The translations under genes were made by a program, and so were the position numbers. Shown here piece by piece: positions 46,148 through 54,869 of a stretch of DNA of 64,000 nt. Source of the DNA: Endozoicomonas sp. SCSIO W0465 (GTDB taxonomy: Bacteria; Pseudomonadota; Gammaproteobacteria; Pseudomonadales; Endozoicomonadaceae). Each line of letters opens with the position of its first letter. The first letter of the stretch is position 1. The notes under the pieces were generated by a model. The model saw only the letters and a program-made list of their open reading frames with translations, was not told the DNA's origin and ran no database searches. The stretch covers positions 4,752,001 to 4,816,000 of the forward strand of contig NZ_CP092417.1 in the NCBI RefSeq assembly GCF_023716865.1. Reading direction: 5' to 3'.

Positions 46148-46618
46148 ATGAATTTGAGAAGCTATTGGTTCGTATTGCCCATCACTTTTGTCATTCTATT
46201 GTCAGGCTGCATGACGGACAGTACGGGGACAACCTACTCAAGCAGTGAAGCCCGTCGAATTCAACAGGTCAGCTTTGGTACTATTTCCGAACTCCAGTAC
46301 GTAAAACTGCAAGGTACTGAGGGTGCGGTAGGGACTGTTGCTGGTGCGGCGATTGGTGGTATTGCGGGTTCAAGCGTTGGCGGCGGCAGAGGCAGTGATA
46401 TTGCCGCTATTCTGGGCGGAGTTGCTGGTGGTGTATTGGGAAATATGGCTGAGAAAGAGTTGACCACACAGCAGGGCATTGAAATGACCATAAGGCTTGA
46501 CAGTGGTAAATATATTTCAGTGGTTCAGGAGGTTGACCCAAAAGCACCCTTGCAGGTTGGTGATAGTGTTAAAATTCTGACCCGGGGGAACACAACTCGA
46601 GTTGTTCGAGTCCGATAA
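46148..46618 (+). CDS. slyB: SlyB-like outer-membrane lipoprotein
   Basis: This 156-aa protein has a signal peptide ending in lipobox LLSGC near residue 21 and a glycine-zipper 2TM region (~58-100, GTVAGAAIGGIAGSSVGGGRG then GGVAGGVLGNMAEKEL). A beta-rich C-terminus follows (MTIRLDSGKYISVVQ; VGDSVKILTRGN). These are the marks of SlyB/PcpY. It is 33 bp after purL; SlyB is often PhoP- or stress-controlled elsewhere, but no PhoP box was identified here. Confidence 0.9.
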   Translation: MNLRSYWFVLPITFVILLSGCMTDSTGTTYSSSEARRIQQVSFGTISELQYVKLQGTEGAVGTVAGAAIGGIAGSSVGGGRGSDIAAILGGVAGGVLGNMAEKELTTQQGIEMTIRLDSGKYISVVQEVDPKAPLQVGDSVKILTRGNTTRVVRVR

Positions 46619-46755
46619 ATCGATGGAACGGGGCTTTGTTTCCGTTCTTGAAACCCCTCTTTCGAGATACAGATCTGACCCACTGGTGGATAAAGGTCGT
46701 CGAAGACGGGGCGGCTCTGCTTTAATTAAATCTGCGGTTCAGGGGCGCTGCGCTT

Positions 46756-47091
46756 GTGAGTCTCAGGAGCATGGGTGAGATGGTTATGAGCAACAAGATA
46801 ATGGCAATAGTAGCGGTTCTTCTCCTGCTTGGTGCGGCAGGTTGGTTTTTTCTGAGCAAAAATGACGGACCTGAAGAGCTACCTGTGACGGATGTCATTA
46901 CAATACAGCAGGACGTATTACAAACGCCGATGGAAGATCGTGCCGACTCTACAGATATGGAATTTGACGAGTTATCAGAAGAAACCCGGATCATTCTGGT
47001 TGAGCCTGATAACGGAGAGCTGAGTGACCTGCTTTCGGAAAAAGTGCTTCGTGACGGCAAGATAGTGGACAAGTCTAAAACCGGTCAATGA
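46756..47091 (+). CDS. Small single-pass membrane protein, unknown
   Basis: The frame opens at GTG 46756, but the likely start is ATG 46780 or 46786 (MSNKIMAIVAVLLLLGAAGW), with AGGAG about ten bases before the former. One N-terminal membrane helix is followed by an acidic periplasmic tail of ~80 residues (EELPVTDVITIQQDV; DMEFDELSEETRIILVEPD) without cysteine. I do not recognise a family. A terminator follows immediately. Confidence 0.65.
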   Translation: MSLRSMGEMVMSNKIMAIVAVLLLLGAAGWFFLSKNDGPEELPVTDVITIQQDVLQTPMEDRADSTDMEFDELSEETRIILVEPDNGELSDLLSEKVLRDGKIVDKSKTGQ

Positions 47092-47093
47092 TT

Positions 47094-47120
47094 AAAATGT
47101 GAGATATGTCTCACATTTTT
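47094..47120 (+). terminator. Rho-independent terminator
   Basis: The stem AAAATGTGAGA/TCTCACATTTT with a 4-base loop is followed by T residues. It ends the small membrane protein gene three bases after its stop. Confidence 0.9.
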
Positions 47121-47202
47121 CCGCGTAATCACTGCTATTGCCAAAGCAAGTGTATTGATAGTGTAAATCTTGCATGGATGCACTAATCACATGGATGTGA
47201 AC

Positions 47203-47229
47203 CCACCAGTTCTGCTGGTGGTTTTTTTT
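47203..47229 (+). terminator. Second rho-independent terminator, possible small RNA end
   Basis: CCACCAG (47203-47209) pairs with CTGGTGG (47215-47221), followed by eight T. No protein gene lies between it and the previous terminator at 47120, so it may end an independent short transcript from about 47150. Bases 47230-47410 show no gene other than the sseA leader. Confidence 0.85.
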
Positions 47230-47410
47230 ACTTACCTACAGAACCTTTCTTTTGTACTCCGATTATCAGGACGTCTTGCAAAGCTCCCATCATTTTTTTA
47301 CCGTGTGAAAAGAAAATTAAACTGTCATAAGTGTTTTATGGTGGAGTATTAGCTGCAACCGCAGGTCTTGTATAAGGGCTAACGGGGAGCAGCCAGACCG
47401 AGGTAAGTAG

Positions 47411-48259
47411 ATGCCTTTATTAATTGAGCCGGAGATGCTGGCCACTCTCTTGAAAGATCAATGTCTGGTTGTTCTGGATACTCGATTCAGCCTTGCTGAC
47501 CCGGAACAGGGGCGGGTGATGTATAACCAGGGACATATTCCGGGAGCTCTCTATGCTGATCTTGAAGCGGATCTCTCCGGTTTGATTATTCCTGGTCAAA
47601 CCGGCAGGCATCCACTGCCTGATCAGGCAGACTGGCAGGCAACGCTGCGGCGTTGGGGGATTGATAAGCATACCCGGGTTGTTGTCTATGATGATGGAGG
47701 TCATGCCATGGCGGCAAGGGCCTGGTGGTTGCTACGCTGGGCCGGTATATCTCAGGCTATGATTCTGCACGGCGGCATGAAAGCCTGGCTGGCAGGTCGT
47801 TATCCTGTGACCATCGATGTGTCTGAGATGACAGAAAGTCAGGGTGATTTTACCATGGGTCATATGCCAACGGTTTCAGCGTTGGATCTCATGGCGCAGA
47901 TAGAGACTGAAGCAGGTAGGCCTGGGCATAAGCTGATTGATGCCAGGGCTTATGAACGATTTCGTGGAGAAGAAGAAACCATGGATTCGCAGGCTGGACA
48001 TATTCCCGGGGCCGTATGTCATCCGTTTGTTGACAATCTGGATGAAGAGGGCCGCTTTCTTTCAGTGAATCGCTTGCGAGAAATCTTTTCGTCACTGGTT
48101 GGTGATGATTCCCGGCCAGTCTTCTACTGTGGTTCCGGGGTTACTGCCTGCCACAATATTTTTGCCATGGAGCTTGCTGGTTTGTCGGGTGCAACATTGT
48201 ATCCCGGCTCATGGAGCGAGTGGATAACAGACTCCCGGCGTCCTGTTGCCAGGGGCTAA
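47411..48259 (+). CDS. sseA: Thiosulfate/3-mercaptopyruvate sulfurtransferase
   Basis: This 282-aa tandem rhodanese has an inactive N-terminal domain (LVVLDTRFSLADPEQGR; GHIPGALYADLEADLSG; VVVYDDGGHAMAARAWW) and an active C-terminal domain with Cys240 in VFYCGSGVTACHN. The CGSGVTA loop points to mercaptopyruvate rather than thiosulfate preference in the family. It is cytoplasmic. The frame is intact and ends 94 bp before IS66 copy 3. Confidence 0.9.
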   Translation: MPLLIEPEMLATLLKDQCLVVLDTRFSLADPEQGRVMYNQGHIPGALYADLEADLSGLIIPGQTGRHPLPDQADWQATLRRWGIDKHTRVVVYDDGGHAMAARAWWLLRWAGISQAMILHGGMKAWLAGRYPVTIDVSEMTESQGDFTMGHMPTVSALDLMAQIETEAGRPGHKLIDARAYERFRGEEETMDSQAGHIPGAVCHPFVDNLDEEGRFLSVNRLREIFSSLVGDDSRPVFYCGSGVTACHNIFAMELAGLSGATLYPGSWSEWITDSRRPVARG

Positions 48260-48352
48260 TAGCCGTCATTCAGAGTTCGGCTAATCAGCGATAATATCCT
48301 GATATCATCTTCCATAATGAATCATGTGAAAACCCCAGAGCCTTGATGATTT

Positions 48353-49960
48353 GTAACTGTTCAGCACCCCCACATAAATCTGGAATTTTCTGATTTTTAT
48401 ACCATCCTCTTAAGCACCATTTTTCCACAATATTCGCCAGCATGATTCCAGAACTACCCGCAACTATGTCGGCTGAGATTCTCTTGAAAGAGAATGCAGA
48501 GCTGCGGATGAGAGTTGCCTGTCTGGAAGAGCGATGTCGAGAATTGGAAGAAAAGGTTGGCAAGAACAGTCAAAACAGCAGCAAGCCGCCATCGTCTGAT
48601 GGTTATCAAAAACCTTGTAAAAACAGTAATTCTCCAGATCATTCTGACGACCTTTCCGCAGATAAAGGTACCGATCCATCGGATGAAAAACCCAATCCTA
48701 AAAGTCTGAGACAGTCTTCTGGTAATAAAGCCGGTGGAAAGAAAGGGCATCAGGGCACTTGTCTTAAACAGGTCGATATCCCTGACTATATTGAGTACCT
48801 TCCGGTTAAAGAATGCAATAAATGTCAGGCGTCTCTTCTTGATAGTGAGCCGGTCAAATATATTGAACGACAGGTGTTTGAACCAGGGAGACCGGGTGAA
48901 TTTGAAGTAACGGCCCATAGAGCTGAAGTAAAAATCTGCACTTGTGGTTGTCGGAATCAGGCTGAATTCCCGGAAGGTGTTACCGCTGCCGCACAATATG
49001 GCTCAGCCACACAGGCTATGGCCGTCTATCTTAACCAATACCATTTCCTGCCTTTTAAGCGCGTGTCAGAGTATTTTAATACTCTCTATAAAATGAGTGT
49101 AAGTGCAGGCACTGTCGCCAATTTTGTGGCCAGAACCTATGAAAATCTGGCTTCTACTGAAGAGGTTATTCGTGACGCCTTGCGGGAATCGTCTGTTGCC
49201 GGAGCCGATGAAACGGGTATGCGGGCCGAGGGCTCTTTGCACTGGCTACACGTTATGCGGGATGAACAATGGACGCTCTACTACTTGTCTGAAAAGCGAG
49301 GTCGTGAGGCCATGGACACGATGGGCATACTGCTAACATTTGCAGGCGTTCTGGTTCATGATCATTGGAAATCCTATTTTGCATATGCGGCAACTCACGT
49401 ACTTTGCAATGCCCATCACCTGAGGGAGCTTTTGGGTGTTGTTGATAGGGACAGCAATCAACTGGCGTTGCGATTGATGAAGCTACTGAGGCTTTCCTGG
49501 CATTACTGCAAGGGCTTTAAGACCATAGGTATGCTACAGATGCCAAGTGTTGTCTGTGAACGAATCGAGAAGATTTATGACCGGTTGCTTCAGCGGGCTC
49601 TAATGAAAGAAGTCGTCTATATGGAGAAGCAACGAGAGGAGCTTAAGCGCAAGAAAGTCAAGAATACTAAAGCTTACAATCTCTTCAAACGACTCACTGA
49701 GTTCAAGGCTGAGACACTGCGCTTCATGTCAGATTTTACCATTCCCTTCGATAACAATGGCAGTGAGCGGGATGTTCGAATGGCCAAGTTAAAGCAGAAA
49801 ATCTCAGGCTGCTTCAGGAGTGCAGACGGTGGTTCTATGTTTGCACGGATTCGCAGCTATTTGTCGTCTGCCAGAAAACAGGGAATGGACATATATCAAT
49901 CACTTCATAGAGCTGTTCGGAATTACTGTAATATGCCTTTGCTCAGTGCTGAATAGTTAC
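48353..49960 (+). mobile_element. IS66-family element, copy 3 (intact)
   Basis: This is a 1608-bp uninterrupted copy. The 8-bp duplication gatgattt lies at 48345-48352 and 49961-49968. It defines the native structure of the element: 89 bp of leader, a 504-aa transposase, and a right end directly at the stop codon. It lies 58 bp upstream of the DAHP synthase start and so may have displaced or supplied its promoter. Confidence 0.97.
48442..49956 (+). CDS. IS66-family transposase (504 aa), copy 3
   Basis: This is the reference intact version of the protein described at 2116-3630, identical in translation as far as I compared. Coiled-coil N-terminus, zinc-binding CNKCQ and CTCGC pairs, DDE core (AGADETGMR, HDHWKSY) and FDNNGSERDVRM C-terminus are all present. 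It is likely functional. Confidence 0.95.
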   Translation: MIPELPATMSAEILLKENAELRMRVACLEERCRELEEKVGKNSQNSSKPPSSDGYQKPCKNSNSPDHSDDLSADKGTDPSDEKPNPKSLRQSSGNKAGGKKGHQGTCLKQVDIPDYIEYLPVKECNKCQASLLDSEPVKYIERQVFEPGRPGEFEVTAHRAEVKICTCGCRNQAEFPEGVTAAAQYGSATQAMAVYLNQYHFLPFKRVSEYFNTLYKMSVSAGTVANFVARTYENLASTEEVIRDALRESSVAGADETGMRAEGSLHWLHVMRDEQWTLYYLSEKRGREAMDTMGILLTFAGVLVHDHWKSYFAYAATHVLCNAHHLRELLGVVDRDSNQLALRLMKLLRLSWHYCKGFKTIGMLQMPSVVCERIEKIYDRLLQRALMKEVVYMEKQREELKRKKVKNTKAYNLFKRLTEFKAETLRFMSDFTIPFDNNGSERDVRMAKLKQKISGCFRSADGGSMFARIRSYLSSARKQGMDIYQSLHRAVRNYCNMPLLSAE

Positions 49961-50018
49961 GATGATTTTATTCAGGTAGAATGGATGTTTTTAGTGGGTG
50001 TGAAGAGCTGGTGACTTA

Positions 50019-51383
50019 ATGAATTCATGGACTGTTGATAGCTGGAGACATATGCCATTGCTCCAGCTGCCAGAATATCCCGATCAGGAAAAGTTGAGCC
50101 GGGTTGAGCAAGAACTTGCTGCAATGCCGCCACTGGTTTTTGCGGGTGAAGTGAATGAATTGACCAACCGACTGGCTGAAGCCACAGAAGGCAAAGCCTT
50201 TCTGTTGCAAGGTGGTGATTGTGCAGAGAGCTTTCTGGAATTCTCGGCCAATAACATCCGTGACACGTTTAAAGTCATGATGCAGATGGCCGTGGTGCTC
50301 ACCTTTGGTGCTGCCTGTCCGGTAATTAAAGTAGGACGTTTAGCCGGACAGTTTGCCAAGCCAAGAACGTCCGGTACTGAAATCATCAATGGTGTTGAGT
50401 TGCCGATCTATCGCGGCGACATCATTAACGGCACCGAGTTTACGCGGGCTGCCCGTGACCCGGATCCCCAGAGGATGCTGAAAGCCTATCACCAGGCAGC
50501 GTCTACGTTGAACCTGCTGCGAGCCTTTGCCCAGGGTGGCCTCGCTTCTCTGGAGCAAGTGCATTCCTGGAACCTGGACTTTGTTTCAAACAGCCCTCAC
50601 TCTGATCAGTACCGCTACATGGCTGACCGAATTGATGAATCACTGAACTTCATGAAAGCCTGTGGGATTACTGCAGAGCATTCATCCACCATTCGGGAAA
50701 CCGCATTTTATACCTCTCATGAAGCGCTGCTATTGCCCTACGAACAGGCACTGAGCCGCCGTGACAGCCTGTCTGGTGACTGGTATGACTGCTCAGCCCA
50801 TATGCTCTGGGTCGGTGACCGTACCCGTCAGGTAGATGGTGGTCATGTTGAGTTTGTTCGTGGTATTCAAAATCCGATTGGTTTGAAAGCGGGCCCATCC
50901 CTGTCACCGGATGACCTGATTCGACTGATTGACCTGATCAACCCGGAGAATATGCCTGGCAAGCTCAACATCATTGTTCGTATGGGGGCTGACAAGGTAG
51001 AAACAGGCCTGCCGCCGTTGTTGAGAGCTGTTCAGCGTGAAGGGCGCAATGTGCTCTGGAGCTGTGATCCAATGCACGGGAATACCTATAAGGCTGGCAA
51101 CGGCTATAAAACCCGTGAAGTGTCGCAAATTCTTACAGAAGTCGAGCAGTTCTTTGCGGTCCACCGGGCCGAGGGAACCTATGCTGGTGGTGTCCATTTT
51201 GAAATGACCGGTCAGAATGTGACAGAGTGTGTAGGTGGTGCCAATGCCGTGACTGAAGATCATCTGGGCAATCGCTATCATACCCACTGTGACCCTCGCC
51301 TGAACGCCGATCAGGCACTGGAACTGGCATTTCTGATTGCTGATACGTTGAATAAATGCCGAAAGTTAAGAGAGATAAAATAG
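50019..51383 (+). CDS. Class II (plant/microbial type) DAHP synthase
   Basis: This 454-aa enzyme catalyses the first step of the shikimate pathway (PEP plus erythrose-4-phosphate). Family motifs are LLQGGDCAESF (metal Cys), KVGRLAGQFAKPRTSG, MLWVGDRTRQVDGGHVEF, RGIQNPIGLKAGP, WSCDPMHGNT and VHFEMTGQNVTECVGG. Class II enzymes are distinct from AroF/G/H of E. coli and in some bacteria are tied to secondary metabolism. Here it stands alone, flanked by IS66 copies 3 and 4. ATG 50019 gives the normal N-terminus SWRHMPLLQLPEYPD. Confidence 0.95.
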   Translation: MNSWTVDSWRHMPLLQLPEYPDQEKLSRVEQELAAMPPLVFAGEVNELTNRLAEATEGKAFLLQGGDCAESFLEFSANNIRDTFKVMMQMAVVLTFGAACPVIKVGRLAGQFAKPRTSGTEIINGVELPIYRGDIINGTEFTRAARDPDPQRMLKAYHQAASTLNLLRAFAQGGLASLEQVHSWNLDFVSNSPHSDQYRYMADRIDESLNFMKACGITAEHSSTIRETAFYTSHEALLLPYEQALSRRDSLSGDWYDCSAHMLWVGDRTRQVDGGHVEFVRGIQNPIGLKAGPSLSPDDLIRLIDLINPENMPGKLNIIVRMGADKVETGLPPLLRAVQREGRNVLWSCDPMHGNTYKAGNGYKTREVSQILTEVEQFFAVHRAEGTYAGGVHFEMTGQNVTECVGGANAVTEDHLGNRYHTHCDPRLNADQALELAFLIADTLNKCRKLREIK

Positions 51384-51426
51384 TCAAGGCTCAATCATGT
51401 AGGACTTGGGACAATCTCATTTGGCC

Positions 51427-53021
51427 GTAACTATTCAGCACTGAGCAAAGGCATATTACAGTAATTCCGAACAGCTCTATGAAGTGATTGATATATGTCC
51501 ATTCCCTGTTTTCTGGCAGACGACAAATAGCTGCGAATCCGTGCAAACATAGAACCACCGTCTGCACTCCTGAAGCAGCCTGAGATTTTCTGCTTTAACT
51601 TGGCCATTCGAACATCCCGCTCACTGCCATTGTTATCGAAGGGAATGGTAAAATCTGACATGAAGCGCAGTGTCTCAGCCTTGAACTCAGTGAGTCGTTT
51701 GAAGAGATTGTAAGCTTTAGTATTCTTGACTTTCTTGCGCTTAAGCTCCTCTCGTTGCTTCTCCATATAGACGACTTCTTTCATTAGAGCCCGCTGAAGC
51801 AACCGGTCATAAATCTTCTCGATTCGTTCACAGACAACACTTGGCATCTGTAGCATACCTATGGTCTTAAAGCCCTTGCAGTAATGCCAGGAAAGCCTCA
51901 GTAGCTTCATCAATCGCAACGCCAGTTGATTGCTGTCCCTATCAACAACACCCAAAAGCTCCCTCAGGTGATGGGCATTGCAAAGTACGTGAGTTGCCGC
52001 ATATGCAAAATAGGATTTCCAATGATCATGAACCAGAACGCCTGCAAATGTTAGCAGTATGCCCATCGTGTCCATGGCCTCACGACCTCGCTTTTCAGAC
52101 AAGTAGTAGAGCGTCCATTGTTCATCCCGCATAACGTGTAGCCAGTGCAAAGAGCCCTCGGCCCGCATACCCGTTTCATCGGCTCCGGCAACAGACGATT
52201 CCCGCAAGGCGTCACGAATAACCTCTTCAGTAGAAGCCAGATTTTCATAGGTTCTGGCCACAAAATTGGCGACAGTGCCTGCACTTACACTCATTTTATA
52301 GAGAGTATTAAAATACTCTGACACGCGCTTAAAAGGCAGGAAATGGTATTGGCCATAGCCTGTGTGGCTGAGCCATATTGTGCGGCAGCGGTAACACCTT
52401 CCGGGAATTCAGCCTGATTCCGACAACCACAAGTGCAGATTTTTACTTCAGCTCTATGGGCCGTTACTTCAAATTCACCCGGTCTCCCTGGTTCAAACAC
52501 CTGTCGTTCAATATATTTGACCGGCTCACTATCAAGAAGAGACGCCTGACATTTATTGCATTCTTTAACCGGAAGGTACTCAATATAGTCAGGGATATCG
52601 ACCTGTTTAAGACAAGTGCCCTGATGCCCTTTCTTTCCACCGGCTTTATTACCAGAAGACTGTCTCAGACTTTTAGGATTGGGTTTTTCATCCGATGGAT
52701 CGGTACCTTTATCTGCGGAAAGGTCGTCAGAATGATCTGGAGAATTACTGTTTTTACAAGGTTTTTGATAACCATCAGACGATGGCGGCTTGCTGCTGTT
52801 TTGACTGTTCTTGCCAACCTTTTCTTCCAATTCTCGACATCGCTCTTCCAGACAGGCAACTCTCATCCGCAGCTCTGCATTCTCTTTCAAGAGAATCTCA
52901 GCCGACATAGTTGCGGGTAGTTCTGGAATCATGCTGGCGAATATTGTGGAAAAATGGTGCTTAAGAGGATGGTATAAAAATCAGAAAATTCCAGATTTAT
53001 GTGGGGGTGCTGAACAGTTAC
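51427..53021 (-). mobile_element. IS66-family element, copy 4, defective, mismatched flanks
   Basis: The ends are as in the other copies, reversed. It is 1595 bp, 13 shorter than copy 3. The flanks atttggcc (51419-51426) and aaccgccg (53022-53029) do not match. One side follows the DAHP synthase gene and the other is codon ~36 of a racemase gene, so sequence between two former insertion points has been deleted or exchanged. Confidence 0.94.
51431..52932 (-). pseudogene. IS66-family transposase, copy 4, frameshifted
   Basis: A 13-base deletion (gtctatcttaacc, after GSATQAMA, near 52352) shifts the frame. The N-terminal 190 residues then end in a foreign tail (NTISCLLSACQSILILSIK). The C-terminal part (from MSEYFNTLYKMSVSAG) is open. 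The catalytic residues are in the second piece, which has no proper start. It is inactive. Confidence 0.95.
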
Positions 53022-53071
53022 AACCGCCGAGAGATTTCTTAACGCCTTTATTAATTCCCTTGTAGTAGCTA

Positions 53072-54772
53072 GTTCTCGTCCAAAAACGCATCAGGCAATC
53101 ATAATTAGATTGTACGTTCGTTTTTATATTTCCTGAAATTCCAGAGAGCCGCAAAAACTCTTCCCTTTTTTTCTCTAATCTGGGACGGATATTGGAGAAA
53201 AACGCGAAAAGCAGGCAGAAAACATCCTCCCACCATGCTGGAAAGGTACTTTCATGTAGCGTGGAGGTGGCTATCAGGATGGTGCCGGGTGTCTGGCCAG
53301 AATCACCAGGTTGTAACAGACCACCGATAACCAGCAATGAGAATCAAAACGCTCAGAACCCTTGCAGTGGCAACGTGATAGCCCAAAACATCTCTTTAGC
53401 CACGAAATTCCCGCTTCAATACCTGCCCGGAAGCGAAAGAGCGTTTTATACACATACTGACTTTTAGTCATCTCTTCGACTTCAAGTCCGCGCTTCTTAT
53501 TAAAAGCTACATCGCTGATTCCCATGGCCTTGGCTTTTTCCAAATTAGCGCGACACGCGTATCCGCCGTCACCGCTTGTCTGGCGAGGTACACGACCATA
53601 AATTTCTTTTTGTCTTTCCATCATCGGAATGAATTGGTCCGAATCCGCTGGGTTACCTTCCTCAATAACCAGGTCCAGGATCAATCGACTTTTTCCCTGA
53701 ACCAGGTTCAGTTTATGGCCATACTGTACTTGCCGCCTGTCTTTTACGATGATATCCGTATGGGGTTCATACAGGCTAACCACTTTTTCCTGGGCTGGCA
53801 CCTTTTCACCCTTAAAGACCCTGCGCTCTGTCTGGGAGACTATTGCATCCACCAGGGGTAACAGGTGATCCACATCGGCCTGCCACTTGTCGGCATCATC
53901 AGCCAGGAGACACTGCCCCTGCTGACGGGCGTTTGCTAGCGTGACAGTAGCTTCGATAAGTACCTTCCGGGATTTTCGGGTCAACTGCAGCAGTTTTTTA
54001 TAATGCTGATGCCGCTCTTCTTTGCCAGCGTAGATGCATTTTCTGGCCGCATCTTTTACGGCTCGGTTGTGATGGGTATATTCATAAAGCGGTGTCGCTG
54101 TCAGTGTTTGTCCCCGTTCCAGCAGCCGACAAATTTCTTTAACGGAACTGGCTAAAAGATCACTGTCGCAAGGAGGTTTGATATCCGATTCGGTGACTGT
54201 GCTGTCAATAGCCACAGTGCGCCCTTTTTCAATACCCTGATCTTTAGCGGTCATTAGCTGACAGTTATTAATCCGTTCCCATGTAGATGCAGTAAGAAGG
54301 CTGATGAGCCCATGCAAACTGGAGCGACTGGGGCGCTGGTTTGGTTCGAGGCGACAAAAGTCTCGAAAGAGCATGGAGTCCATCAAAACAAACGACAAGT
54401 AGTCATAATCACAATTCAAATACTGTTTCAGGAGTGCCGCACGAAGAACGGATTCTGCTGATAGTCCGTTCCGCCCAGTGTTCTGTTTATCACCAGAACT
54501 TAAGTCCTCATAAATCCAGTCATTGAACTGTGGATGGGCGTCAAGCCATTGCGAGATACCGGAAAGCTGGGAGCAGATTTCATGAGGTACGTAATGGAGT
54601 TCCATACTACACTGCGGGTTGCGTTTTTTGCGCATTTGGAGTCCTCTGTTTTTGGCAATCCCTTATGTTTCTTGCTCTTGGGAAGTTTAGTCGCCAGATA
54701 GCAGTAGGGCTCCACTTAATTTTTCAGGATAAAATCTACAGTTTTCAATTGGTTGTGTTTTTGGACGAGAAC
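53072..54772 (-). mobile_element. ISNCY-type element, copy B (intact)
   Basis: This 1701-bp element has perfect 16-bp ends, GTTCTCGTCCAAAAAC, and a 6-bp duplication, tagcta, at 53066-53071 and 54773-54778. It is inserted in the racemase remnant. With copy A (tagaga) and the MITE (taccta), the targets share the pattern TA-N-N-x-A. Confidence 0.95.
53274..54635 (-). CDS. ISNCY-type DDE transposase (453 aa)
   Basis: The N-terminal DUF772-like region is recognisable (GLSAESVLRAALLKQYLN; CDYDYLSFVLMDSMLFRDF). A DDE core has GRTVAIDSTVTESDIKPP (first D), RQTSGDGGYACRANLEKA (second D region) and a C-terminal YVYKTLFRFRAGIEAGISWL (probable E). It is related to IS5/IS1182-type enzymes; I use ISNCY because I cannot place the family surely. 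About 200 bp of non-coding sequence lies between the stop and the left end. The frame is complete here, unlike copy A. Confidence 0.82.
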   Translation of the reverse strand: MRKKRNPQCSMELHYVPHEICSQLSGISQWLDAHPQFNDWIYEDLSSGDKQNTGRNGLSAESVLRAALLKQYLNCDYDYLSFVLMDSMLFRDFCRLEPNQRPSRSSLHGLISLLTASTWERINNCQLMTAKDQGIEKGRTVAIDSTVTESDIKPPCDSDLLASSVKEICRLLERGQTLTATPLYEYTHHNRAVKDAARKCIYAGKEERHQHYKKLLQLTRKSRKVLIEATVTLANARQQGQCLLADDADKWQADVDHLLPLVDAIVSQTERRVFKGEKVPAQEKVVSLYEPHTDIIVKDRRQVQYGHKLNLVQGKSRLILDLVIEEGNPADSDQFIPMMERQKEIYGRVPRQTSGDGGYACRANLEKAKAMGISDVAFNKKRGLEVEEMTKSQYVYKTLFRFRAGIEAGISWLKRCFGLSRCHCKGSERFDSHCWLSVVCYNLVILARHPAPS

Positions 54773-54869
54773 TAGCTAAGAGAGTAGCTCAGAGCTGACT
54801 CCCAACTCATCCCGCCAATCAATCCAATCGTTTTCATGATCAACATTTACCGATATTACCACATCAATA

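Larger units (their letters stand above)
53022..54837 (-). pseudogene. Aspartate/glutamate racemase-family gene, 5' fragment
   Basis: On the minus strand ATG 54837 opens MKTIGLIGGMSWESALSYS. After removal of the ISNCY-type element 53072-54772 (duplication tagcta) it continues LSYYKGINKGVKKSLGG and stops where IS66 copy 4 begins. KTIGLIGGMSWES is the hallmark N-terminus of the Asp/Glu racemase (YgeA-like) family. The remaining ~190 codons are absent from the other side of IS66 copy 4. It lies 33 bp after the efflux adaptor gene. It suffered two independent IS events. Confidence 0.88.

Noticed and set aside
48353..53021. DAHP synthase as cargo of an IS66 composite transposon (copies 3 and 4 inverted around it)
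   Set aside because: Copy 3 has its own 8-bp duplication and copy 4 has unrelated flanks, so the outer ends do not share a duplication. The pair formed independently.
28407..53029. Inversion by recombination between IS66 copies 2 and 4
   Set aside because: Exchanged flanks would have to match in pairs (caaatcac, caacgcca, atttggcc and aaccgccg in the proper orientation), and none do. The partners must be elsewhere or the cause is deletion.
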